6,903 nt of DNA from an uncultured Bacteroidota bacterium (lineage in GTDB: Bacteria; Bacteroidota; Bacteroidia; Chitinophagales; Saprospiraceae), in NCBI GenBank assembly GCA_937926185.1, contig CALEYM010000833.1, positions 1 through 6,903 of the forward strand, given 5' to 3'. A program made the position numbers and the translations under genes. The notes under the pieces are model-generated. The model saw nothing but the letters and a program-made list of their open reading frames with translations, had not been told where the DNA came from and searched no databases. Below are positions 1 through 5,741 of the stretch, piece by piece (positions within the stretch are counted from its first letter, which is position 1; each line of letters starts with the position of its first letter).

Positions 1-265
1 CTTCCTCCTCGCCGATTTCCGTGATATTCCGGCCTTGTTTCTCCAGATTCAGTTTAAATATCTCCCGCGCGGATGGGTCGTAATCCAGACCGCTCAGCGC
101 ATGTTGCATGGCCTGGATGTATTCGAGCGTTTTGTAGTTGTCCTGCAAAATAGCGCTGGAATCGCCGGATAAATCATTGATACTCATAATGCCAATGGCA
201 CTAACGAGTACCAACATCCCAAACAGGAGTACAAGGCCGAGCGTGAGTTTAGTTTTTAAGTTCAT
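1..265 (-). CDS. Membrane sensor protein, N-terminal part, probably the histidine kinase half of a split KdpD (3' end cut by window)
   Basis: An open frame starts at the ATG at 265 and runs off the window edge; 88 codons are visible. The protein begins MNLKTKLTLG and continues with a hydrophobic stretch at about residues 8-28 that looks like a membrane segment. It is followed by a polar, helical region (NYKTLEYIQAM at about 46-56, then FKLNLEKQGRNITEIGEEE at the edge). This resembles the N-terminus of Bacteroidota sensor kinases with a four-helix-bundle periplasmic sensor followed by HAMP and kinase domains; that match is from memory, and no HAMP, His-box or ATPase motif is visible here. Its place 55 bp after a KdpD that lacks any transmitter makes it the natural candidate for the missing kinase half. 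The start is favoured because the ATG lies directly before the membrane segment. A chemoreceptor-like protein is the main alternative. Confidence 0.72.
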   Translation of the reverse strand, partial: MNLKTKLTLGLVLLFGMLVLVSAIGIMSINDLSGDSSAILQDNYKTLEYIQAMQHALSGLDYDPSAREIFKLNLEKQGRNITEIGEEE

Positions 266-266
266 A

Positions 267-320
267 ACGGTAGACGGTGGACGGTAGACGGTAGACGGTT
301 GACGGTCCACCGTCTACCGT
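267..320 (-). repeat. Tandem heptamer repeat folding into a 16-bp hairpin between kdpD and the sensor gene
   Basis: Read on the plus strand, six 7-base units follow one another from 267 to 308: ACGGTAG, ACGGTGG, ACGGTAG, ACGGTAG, ACGGTTG, ACGGTCC. An inverted copy follows. The arm ACGGTAGACGGTGGAC (267-282) is perfectly complementary to 305-320, with a 22-base loop. In the transcript the hairpin begins on the base after the kdpD stop codon (TAG, 323-321) and ends one base before the ATG of the next gene, so it fills the whole intergenic gap. No Shine-Dalgarno sequence is seen. The repeat itself is certain; any regulatory role is inferred. Confidence 0.9.
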
Positions 321-1442
321 CTAGCTTAGGATAATGATGTCAACATCCCGGTCGGTGAGCGTTTTCAGCAAGCGGTTGACAACGCCGGTGCTCCGGAAAA
401 TTTGCCAGAGGCTAAGGTGCGGTTTGCCAATGCACACCGTGGTGATTTCGCGTTCGGCGACCTCCTGTAAAATGCCCTCCGCCACGGAAGTATGTTCGAT
501 CCGGATCACTTCCGCCCCGGATTCGATGGCCGATTGCAGGTTATTCAGCAGGTGCCGTTGCAGTGCCAAAGGGATTTTATCGGGGTTCTCCGCCGGCGTT
601 TGCACATATAGCACCCACCAACGGGCATTGTAATAAGTAGCCAGGCGGGCAGTTTTGCGGATGACGTGCCGCGCAGTACCGGCATTACTGCTGATGCAGG
701 CGAGCATACGTTCGTGGCGGGCAGCCGCGGCGCCGGGGATTTCAAATTCCACTTTGCGGCCGATCTGGGCCGCCACTTCGCGCAGCGCCAGTTCGCGTAG
801 TTGCAGGATATTTTCCGGCTGAAAAAATTGCCGCAGGGCGATTTCCACTTTATCCGGCGCGTAAATTTTGCCTTCACGTAACCGGGCGACCAGTTCCTCG
901 GCGCCGAGGTCGATATTCACCACTTCGTCGGCTTCCCGCAGGACGCTGTCCGGAATACGTTCGCGCACCTCGATGCCGGTAATGTCGCGCACTTCGTCGT
1001 TCAGGCTTTCCAGGTGCTGGATATTCACCGCCGAGACGACGTTAATCCCGGCTTCCAGCAACTCGCGCACATCCTGCCAGCGTTTTTCGTTTTTGCTGCC
1101 GTCTACGTTCGAATGCGCCAGCTCGTCCACAATCACTACTTCCGGGCGCAGATTGATGATGGCCTGCAAGTCCATTTCCTCCAGCTCTTTTCCTTTGTAG
1201 AAAATTTTGCGTCGCGGCACCACCGGCAGGCCGGCCATCAAAGCCTCTGTTTCAGGCCGGCCATGCGTTTCGATATACCCGATCTGGACGTTCACCCCGT
1301 TGCGCAACAAAGCGTGCGCCTCCTGCAGCATACGGTACGACTTGCCCACCCCGGCCGCCATGCCGATGTACAGTTTGAATTTTCCCCGCCGGCTGCGGCG
1401 GATCAATTCGAGAAACCGTTGTACGCTTTGTTCTTTTTCCAT
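321..1442 (-). CDS. kdpD: Short KdpD: KdpD sensor domain plus universal stress protein domain, without transmitter
   Basis: The 373-residue product corresponds to the cytoplasmic N-terminal part of the K+-limitation sensor KdpD. Visible KdpD-family motifs are a Walker A site GMAAGVGKS (27-35), the VIVDELAHSN block with acidic pair D106-E107, KRWQDVRELLEAGINV (about 120-135) and NIQHLESLNDEV (140-151). From about residue 245 to the end lies a Usp-like domain (HERMLACISSNAGTARHVIR, then WWVLYV at 275-280 and IGKPHLSLWQIFR at 338-350). E. coli KdpD is about 890 residues, with four membrane helices, a GAF domain and a histidine kinase after this point; here the frame ends cleanly at a TAG right after the Usp domain. 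The next gene begins with a membrane segment, so the two genes probably form a split sensor. KdpD-family proteins sense K+ status and control kdp transcription through KdpE; no kdpE is visible. The ATG start gives MEKEQSVQRF, a normal KdpD N-terminus. The family call is firm; coupling to the next gene is inferred. Confidence 0.93.
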   Translation of the reverse strand: MEKEQSVQRFLELIRRSRRGKFKLYIGMAAGVGKSYRMLQEAHALLRNGVNVQIGYIETHGRPETEALMAGLPVVPRRKIFYKGKELEEMDLQAIINLRPEVVIVDELAHSNVDGSKNEKRWQDVRELLEAGINVVSAVNIQHLESLNDEVRDITGIEVRERIPDSVLREADEVVNIDLGAEELVARLREGKIYAPDKVEIALRQFFQPENILQLRELALREVAAQIGRKVEFEIPGAAAARHERMLACISSNAGTARHVIRKTARLATYYNARWWVLYVQTPAENPDKIPLALQRHLLNNLQSAIESGAEVIRIEHTSVAEGILQEVAEREITTVCIGKPHLSLWQIFRSTGVVNRLLKTLTDRDVDIIILS

Positions 1443-1474
1443 GATCAGCAGGTTGGCGGGGGCGTTATCGGCTT

Positions 1475-1660
1475 AGAGGGGTTGTGCAAAAAGTCGATAC
1501 GCCGGAATTAGTTGATAACTTGGCCAAATATTATTCGATTCCCGTGCAGACTTTCCAGGTTTTTAAAACCTGGAAAGTCTAAAACCGCGACGCAATCAAA
1601 ACAATATTTTGCTCAATAATTAACGCATCTTGATGCACGGACTTTTGGCACAACCCCTCT
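1475..1660. mobile_element. Fold-back (MITE-like) element with 21-bp terminal inverted repeats, between porin and kdpD
   Basis: The 21 bases at 1475-1495 (AGAGGGGTTGTGC, then a five-A run, then GTC) are the inverse complement of 1640-1660 with a single mismatch. Similarity continues patchily inward, for example 1525-1540 (CAAATATTATTCGATT) against 1594-1611 (AATCAAAACAATATTTTG). Near the centre lies the separate strong palindrome at 1548-1580. There is no transposase and no coding potential. The ends resemble terminal repeats of insertion sequences, so a miniature inverted-repeat element or a decayed IS is likely. I see no convincing target-site duplication: the flanks are GCTTA on one side and TGGGC on the other. 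The element occupies most of the 234-bp gap between the two genes. Confidence 0.6.
1548..1580. repeat. 16-bp inverted repeat with one-base spacer and TTTTAAAA-type centre
   Basis: The arm AGACTTTCCAGGTTTT (1548-1563) is perfectly complementary to AAAACCTGGAAAGTCT (1565-1580), separated only by T1564. It lies about at the centre of the larger fold-back element. Transcription from either side would give a strong hairpin, but no run of U follows on the operon strand, so it is not a typical intrinsic terminator. It shares the TTTTAAAA centre and arm length with the palindrome between kdpB and kdpC. Confidence 0.9.
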
Positions 1661-1676
1661 GGGCCAGGTCTGCACC

Positions 1677-2762
1677 CTAAAACCACACGGCCAGGGCCGT
1701 GGTCAGCACGGCGTTGCTGTTCGTGGCATCCCCGTTTTCTTTTACAAAAATGTCGTCCTTGCTGTTGAATATCTTACCTTCTATGCGCCAAACGGCGTTT
1801 TTGTGAATTTGTACGTCGAGGTTTGCCGAAATGCCCAGGGTTTTAAATCCGTTTTCCGTGCCCGTGGAGAGGATCACGCCGTTTTCATCGGCATAGTATT
1901 CCACCCGGCCGGCCAGCGCAAGGCGGTCGTTTACGGTGTAACGGCCGATCACTACGGGGCTGTACCACATATTCGGATTTTCTCCTTCGCGCGGGTTTTC
2001 TTCCCATCCTGTGTCGATGCCGGCGATCAGGCCAAACTGGTCGTTGAATTGAAAAATCCCGTACAGGTTGTGAAAGGAGCGAATCAAGCGGGAATCATCA
2101 GGCCTGTCAGTACCCAGGAAACCGCTGCTGTTGAGCGTTATCCGTTCATTGGGTTTGAAAGTGACCTGCCAGCCGCCCGACAGCAGGGAGTTGCCCTCCA
2201 CGCGCCGGATACGTTGCCAGCCGTTGAGGGCCAGCGCGCTGAAAAACCATTTACCATCGGGTGTAGCGTACGACAGTTTGGCGCCGGCCTCGTAATAGGG
2301 GGAGTTTTCAGCCATCAGGCCGCGCGTGAGCGTCCAGCAGTCTTTGCCCACGGCGCTTTCAAAACCGATGTGCGAGCTGAATATGCCGCCATCAACCCAC
2401 AATTCGTGGTTTTTGGAGATTTTGACCCCGGCATTGGCTTCAAATATGTTTCTCAGGGTATTCGGCTCAACCGATAGATTGCTGTTGGGATAGGTGCCTG
2501 CCATCAGGGCGAGGTTGCCGCGCATCCGTTTCGTTTGCACGGCTGCTTTCAGAAAGGCAATGTTGATGTTAAATTCGTTGTGCCGGTCGTGCGAATAGAT
2601 AAAACCGGGGCGGTAGCCGTCCTCGGGTTGGTTGAAATCGTAGCCGTAATATGGCTCGGCGTAGCCGCTAAAGGTAAAACTCAGCGCGGAACTGTCCGTT
2701 TGCGAAAAGGTAATGTTGGAAAAGCAGGTAAAAAAGATCAGGGTACAAGCAAGCAGTTTCAT
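1677..2762 (-). CDS. Outer-membrane beta-barrel porin (OmpL-like BBP2 type) within the kdp operon
   Basis: The 361-residue product starts with a signal peptide: MK, then a hydrophobic core LLACTLIFFTCFSNITF, and probable cleavage before QTDSS at about residue 21. The mature part is rich in alternating aromatic and polar strands typical of a beta-barrel, begins FTFSGYAEPYYGYDFNQP, and ends in an aromatic residue (TTALAVWF), as outer-membrane barrels often do. From memory it fits the Bacteroidota putative porins of the OmpL-like BBP2 group. It presumably forms a pore in the outer membrane. It sits between kdpC and kdpD on the same strand, so it may provide passage of K+ to the Kdp pump; that role is inferred from position alone and the sequence does not prove ion selectivity. 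The ATG at 2762 is preceded by an A/T-rich leader and begins the signal peptide directly. The stop is TAG. Confidence 0.85.
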   Translation of the reverse strand: MKLLACTLIFFTCFSNITFSQTDSSALSFTFSGYAEPYYGYDFNQPEDGYRPGFIYSHDRHNEFNINIAFLKAAVQTKRMRGNLALMAGTYPNSNLSVEPNTLRNIFEANAGVKISKNHELWVDGGIFSSHIGFESAVGKDCWTLTRGLMAENSPYYEAGAKLSYATPDGKWFFSALALNGWQRIRRVEGNSLLSGGWQVTFKPNERITLNSSGFLGTDRPDDSRLIRSFHNLYGIFQFNDQFGLIAGIDTGWEENPREGENPNMWYSPVVIGRYTVNDRLALAGRVEYYADENGVILSTGTENGFKTLGISANLDVQIHKNAVWRIEGKIFNSKDDIFVKENGDATNSNAVLTTALAVWF

Positions 2763-2790
2763 AAAAAATTGAATTTCAGTTAAAAAGAGG
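2763..2790 (-). promoter_or_regulatory. A/T-rich leader of the porin gene
   Basis: The bases directly upstream of the porin ATG are nearly all A and T on the operon strand (TTTTTAACTGAAATTCAATTTTTT-like composition, interrupted only by a few C and G). There is no GGAGG-type ribosome binding site. This is usual for Bacteroidota, where A-rich, weakly structured leaders often serve for initiation. It supports the chosen start. I could not recognise a Bacteroidota-type promoter here with confidence. Confidence 0.3.
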
Positions 2791-2834
2791 TCGAAATATC
2801 CGAATTTTCAGGAATTTAATATGGCGCCGGCGAA

Positions 2835-2945
2835 GAGGTGTCATCAGCCGAAGCATGAGGCTGGTGACATCTCGGAGCAACTCTGCGGCCCGGTTTGGTT
2901 GGAGATGTCACTGCTTCCCGCCTCGCGGGATCGCGATGACACCTC
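2835..2945. repeat. Pair of mirror-image hairpin repeats between kdpC and the porin gene
   Basis: Two hairpin units share the same outer ends. Unit 1 (2835-2873) opens with GAGGTGTCA and closes with TGACATCTC, with an inner stem CAGCC/GGCTG (2845-2849 and 2859-2863). Unit 2 (2902-2945) opens with GAGATGTCA and closes with TGACACCTC, with an inner stem TCCCGC/GCGGGA (2916-2921 and 2925-2930) and a three-base loop. Unit 2 has the outer ends of unit 1 in the opposite orientation, so long-range pairing is also possible: 2835-2845 with 2935-2945 is a perfect 11-bp match and 2864-2873 with 2902-2911 a perfect 10-bp match. Further complementary stretches are 2887-2895 with 2947-2955 and 2897-2904 with 2943-2950. 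The style recalls dispersed intergenic hairpin repeats of bacteria. No coding potential is seen. Confidence 0.85.
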
Positions 2946-2958
2946 CAACCGGGCCAAA

Positions 2959-3537
2959 TCAGGTGCCGTATTTTTTGTTTTTCAGCTTGTCCAGGGCAAG
3001 GTTCAGTTTCAGAACATGGACCCGCGATTTACCGAAAATGCCCAGCCATGGCCCTTCCGTGTTGGAGTGCACCAGGGTTTCCACGGCGCCGGCATCCAAA
3101 CCCCTCACGTGTGCCACCCGGGCCACCTGTATATAAGCGGCTTCGGGCGAGATATGCGGGTCGAGGCCGCTGCCGGAAGCCGTCACCAGGTCGGCGGGAA
3201 TCTGATCGCGGCGCACCACCGGGTTATGGACGAGAAAGGTGTCGATACGGGCTTGCACCGCGGCTAAGTAATCCGGGTTGCTTGTGCCCTTGTTCGACCC
3301 GCCCGAGCCGGCGGCATTGTACGACACCGCCGAGGGGCGCGACCAAAAGTAACGGTCCTCGTCGAAAACCTGGCCTATGTTGGCATAATAGTAGCCGTTG
3401 CCGTGTTCGATGCGTTCGCCCAGGCCGTGATAGGGCAACAGTTGCGCCGCCCCCCACACCAGCAAGGTGTATAATCCTGAAAATACCACGAGAGTAACCA
3501 GGGTGAGGCGGAGGGCAGGTATGATATGTTGTTTCAT
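2959..3537 (-). CDS. kdpC: Potassium-transporting ATPase subunit C (KdpC)
   Basis: The 192-residue product has the expected KdpC layout and length (about 190 residues). One N-terminal membrane helix (about residues 5-34, IIPALRLTLVTLVVFSGLYT onward) anchors it, followed by an extracytoplasmic domain. Family motifs are IGQVF (54-58), RYFWSRPSAVSYNAAGSGGS (62-81), NPDYLAAV (87-94), and PADLVTASGSGLDPHISPEA (114-133), followed by AAYIQVARVAHVRGL. KdpC is the accessory subunit of the KdpFABC pump and is thought to support the K+ affinity and assembly of the complex. The ATG at 3537 is chosen because it gives the usual start MKQHIIPALRL. An upstream TTG at 3615 would add 26 non-conserved residues encoded by intergenic repeat sequence. 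The gene follows kdpB by 84 bp and precedes the porin gene by 196 bp. Confidence 0.97.
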   Translation of the reverse strand: MKQHIIPALRLTLVTLVVFSGLYTLLVWGAAQLLPYHGLGERIEHGNGYYYANIGQVFDEDRYFWSRPSAVSYNAAGSGGSNKGTSNPDYLAAVQARIDTFLVHNPVVRRDQIPADLVTASGSGLDPHISPEAAYIQVARVAHVRGLDAGAVETLVHSNTEGPWLGIFGKSRVHVLKLNLALDKLKNKKYGT

Positions 3538-3540
3538 TAT

Positions 3541-3561
3541 TTTATGATTTACGATTTGCTC
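3541..3561. repeat. Degenerate heptamer repeat just upstream of kdpC
   Basis: Three seven-base blocks, TTTATGA, TTTACGA and TTTGCTC, follow one another between the kdpC start codon and the palindrome at 3562. The first two differ by one base; the third matches only at TTTG/TTTA. This is a weak repeat, but its unit length equals that of the ACGGTAG heptamers found before the sensor gene. Confidence 0.4.
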
Positions 3562-3597
3562 AACGTTTACGAAACTTTTAAAAGTTTCGTAAACGTT
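3562..3597. repeat. Perfect 36-bp palindrome between kdpB and kdpC
   Basis: The arm AACGTTTACGAAACTTTT (3562-3579) is followed without spacer by its exact inverse complement (3580-3597). The centre is TTTTAAAA. It lies 24 bp upstream of the kdpC ATG and 24 bp past the kdpB stop, so it sits midway in the gap. No U-run follows on the operon strand, so it is not a standard intrinsic terminator. It may act as an mRNA-stabilising or attenuating hairpin, or it may be a dispersed REP-like repeat. Confidence 0.95.
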
Positions 3598-3600
3598 TAC

Positions 3601-3620
3601 CCCAATGACGCCCAATGACG
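3601..3620. repeat. Tandem 10-bp direct repeat next to the kdpB stop codon
   Basis: CCCAATGACG occurs twice in exact tandem (3601-3610 and 3611-3620), beginning one base after the kdpB stop codon on the operon strand. Its meaning is unknown; with the neighbouring palindrome and heptamers it shows that this gap is built almost wholly of repeats. Confidence 0.85.
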
Positions 3621-3621
3621 A

Positions 3622-5679
3622 TTAAAACGCCCACCCCACAATCAGATCAATCAGTTTGATGCCGAAAAATGGCGCCACCACTCCGCCCAGCCCGTACACC
3701 AGCAAATTGCGCCGCAACAGGGCGCTCGCGCCGATAGGCCGGTAACGCACGCCGCGCAGGGCCAGGGGGATCAGCAGCGGAATAATGATCGCGTTGAAGA
3801 TCACAGCCGACAGGATGGCGCTTTCCGGACTTTTCAGCCCCATGATATTCAGGGCATTCAAACCCGGAATAGCCGCGGCGAACAAGGCCGGCACGATGGC
3901 GAAATACTTGGCCACGTCGTTGGCAATGCTGAAAGTGGTGAGCGTGCCGCGGGTCATCAGCAACTGTTTGCCGATTTCCACGACTTCAATCAATTTGGTC
4001 GGGTCATTGTCGAGGTCCACCATATTGCCGGCTTCTTTGGCGGCGGCGGTGCCCGAATTCATAGCCACGCCCACGTCGGCCTGGGCCAGGGCGGGCGCGT
4101 CGTTGGTGCCGTCGCCCATCATAGCCACGAGTTTGCCGCTGGCCTGTTCGGCGCGGATGTAAGCGAGTTTGTCCTCCGGTTTGGCTTCGGCGATAAAGTC
4201 GTCGACGCCGGCCTGATTGGCGATAAACCGGGCGGTCAGCGGGTTGTCGCCGGTGACCATCACCGTTTTCACGCCCATTTTGCGCAAGCGGTCGAAACGT
4301 TCGCGGATGCCGGGTTTGATAATGTCCTGCAATTCGATCACGCCGATCACTTTTTCATTTTCCGACACCACCAGCGGCGTGCCGCCGTTCGCGGCGATTC
4401 CCTGTACCTTTTCGGCGGTGTCGTCGGGCATCCCGTTTCCGGCTTTTGCCACCATATCGCGAATAGCGTCGAAAGCGCCTTTTCGCAGTCGCAGGCCGCT
4501 GGGCAGGTCAACGCCGCTGCTGCGGGTTTCGGCAGTGAACCGGATAAATTTCATCTGTTCCTTTTCAGCCAGCATGAATTGCAACTGGTTGGAAGAGAAA
4601 CTTTTATCGGAAGTGCCCAGTTCCACAATGGACTTTCCTTCCGGCGTGTCGTCGGACAGCGAGCTCAGGGTGCATTGGCGCGTGAAATAAGCCGCTTCCA
4701 CGCCTTTAGCCGGGAAGAAGTTGGTGGCCTTGCGATTGCCGATGGTGATGGTGCCGGTTTTGTCGAGCAGCAGGGTATCCACGTCGCCTGCCGTTTCCAC
4801 GGCCTTTCCCGATTTGGAGATCACGTTGGCGCGCAGCGCGCGATCCATGCCGGCAATGCCAATGGCCGATAACAAGCCGCCGATGGTGGTTGGGATCAGG
4901 CAAACAAAGAGCGAGATCAGGGCCGCGATGGTCAATGGCGCCTGGGCGTACCGGGCAAAGGGCGGCAGAGTGATGCACACGATCAGGAATACCAGCGTAA
5001 AACCGGCCAGCAGGATATTCAGCGCAATCTCGTTGGGCGTTTTCTGCCGGCTGGCGCCTTCCACGAGGGCGATCATTTTGTCGAGAAAACTTTCGCCCGG
5101 CAAGGTGGTGACCACCACTACTATCCGGTCGCTGAGCACTTTAGTGCCGCCCGTGACGCTCGATTTGTCGCCGCCGGCCTCCCGGATCACCGGCGCGCTT
5201 TCACCGGTAATGGCGCTCTCGTCGATTGTGGCGATGCCTTCGATGATCTCGCCGTCGGCGGGGATCAGGTCGCCGGCCTCGCACACGAAACGGTCGCCTT
5301 TGTGTAAGTCGTTCGACGAACGGACGGCAATGCTGCCGTCGTCGAGCAACATTTTGGCCGGCGTCTCTTCCCGTGTTTTGCGCAGGCTCGCCGCCTGGGC
5401 TTTGCCGCGCGCTTCGGCCAGAGCCTCGGCGAAATTGGCAAACAACAGGGTAAATAACAGCCACAAAAAGATGGTAAAATTATACCAGAACGCACCCTGG
5501 GATTGTTCCCCGGCCAGTATCCAGATACAAACAAACAGCATCACTGCCGTGCCGATCTCCACGGTAAACATGACCGGGTTTTTTATCATCCGCCGCGGAT
5601 CAAGTTTCAGAAAGGACTCCCGTATGGCTTCCCAAACAAGTTCCGGTGCGAAAAGGGGAGTCGAACGTTGACGCTTCAT
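3622..5679 (-). CDS. kdpB: Potassium-transporting P-type ATPase subunit B (KdpB)
   Basis: The 685-residue product matches the usual KdpB length (about 680) and carries the full P-type ATPase motif set. These are the actuator loop ITGES (157-161), the phosphorylation site DKTGT with D306, the nucleotide-binding KGAF (400-403), MVTGDN (474-479), KPEDK (500-504) and the hinge GDGTNDAPA (522-530). Membrane segments are seen at about 34-56, 63-85, 217-240, 247-275, 583-604, 610-643 and 660-682. The Kdp-specific segment [13 protein letters not shown] (583-595) keeps D588 and K591, the equivalents of the E. coli charged pair that links the catalytic subunit to KdpA. S161 in TGES corresponds to the serine that is inhibited by phosphorylation in E. 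coli at high K+. KdpB hydrolyses ATP to drive K+ uptake through KdpA in the inner membrane. The ATG at 5679 gives a typical N-terminus leading to [11 protein letters not shown]. No damage or missing residue is seen. Confidence 0.99.
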   Translation of the reverse strand: MKRQRSTPLFAPELVWEAIRESFLKLDPRRMIKNPVMFTVEIGTAVMLFVCIWILAGEQSQGAFWYNFTIFLWLLFTLLFANFAEALAEARGKAQAASLRKTREETPAKMLLDDGSIAVRSSNDLHKGDRFVCEAGDLIPADGEIIEGIATIDESAITGESAPVIREAGGDKSSVTGGTKVLSDRIVVVVTTLPGESFLDKMIALVEGASRQKTPNEIALNILLAGFTLVFLIVCITLPPFARYAQAPLTIAALISLFVCLIPTTIGGLLSAIGIAGMDRALRANVISKSGKAVETAGDVDTLLLDKTGTITIGNRKATNFFPAKGVEAAYFTRQCTLSSLSDDTPEGKSIVELGTSDKSFSSNQLQFMLAEKEQMKFIRFTAETRSSGVDLPSGLRLRKGAFDAIRDMVAKAGNGMPDDTAEKVQGIAANGGTPLVVSENEKVIGVIELQDIIKPGIRERFDRLRKMGVKTVMVTGDNPLTARFIANQAGVDDFIAEAKPEDKLAYIRAEQASGKLVAMMGDGTNDAPALAQADVGVAMNSGTAAAKEAGNMVDLDNDPTKLIEVVEIGKQLLMTRGTLTTFSIANDVAKYFAIVPALFAAAIPGLNALNIMGLKSPESAILSAVIFNAIIIPLLIPLALRGVRYRPIGASALLRRNLLVYGLGGVVAPFFGIKLIDLIVGWAF

Positions 5680-5741
5680 ATTTTTTTATATTTATGCGGG
5701 TCTGTAAATCTTGATAAACCCTTGCATTATTATAGTTCATT
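5680..5741 (-). promoter_or_regulatory. A/T-rich leader of kdpB in the kdpA-kdpB gap
   Basis: On the operon strand the last bases before the kdpB ATG read ATAAATATAAAAAAAT, with no Shine-Dalgarno sequence, as is common in Bacteroidota. The gap of 62 bp is the only one in this operon without a palindrome. It is unusually long for kdpA-kdpB, which often nearly touch in other bacteria. I see no confident promoter in it. Confidence 0.35.

Noticed and set aside
267..320. Short tandem heptamers considered as a CRISPR array
   Set aside because: Units are seven bases in direct tandem without spacers.
1443..1676. Possible small gene in the porin-kdpD gap
   Set aside because: Only short frames exist and the gap is occupied by inverted repeats with no start-codon context or conserved peptide.
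1803..2477. 224-codon open frame on the plus strand opposite the porin gene
   Set aside because: It overlaps the porin gene completely and shows no domain, signal or plausible neighbour; the minus-strand frame has a signal peptide and barrel features.
3562..3597. Palindrome as an intrinsic transcription terminator
   Set aside because: No U-run follows the stem in the operon direction, the arms are A/T-rich, and co-oriented kdpC must be expressed with kdpB.
3538..3615. Upstream TTG start adding 26 residues to KdpC
   Set aside because: The extension is encoded by the palindrome and other repeats, is not KdpC-like, and the ATG at 3537 gives the standard N-terminus and length.
4721..5671. 316-codon open frame on the plus strand opposite kdpB
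   Set aside because: It is antisense to an intact, fully motif-bearing kdpB; its composition is Ser/Arg-rich with no recognisable domain, as expected for a codon-bias shadow.
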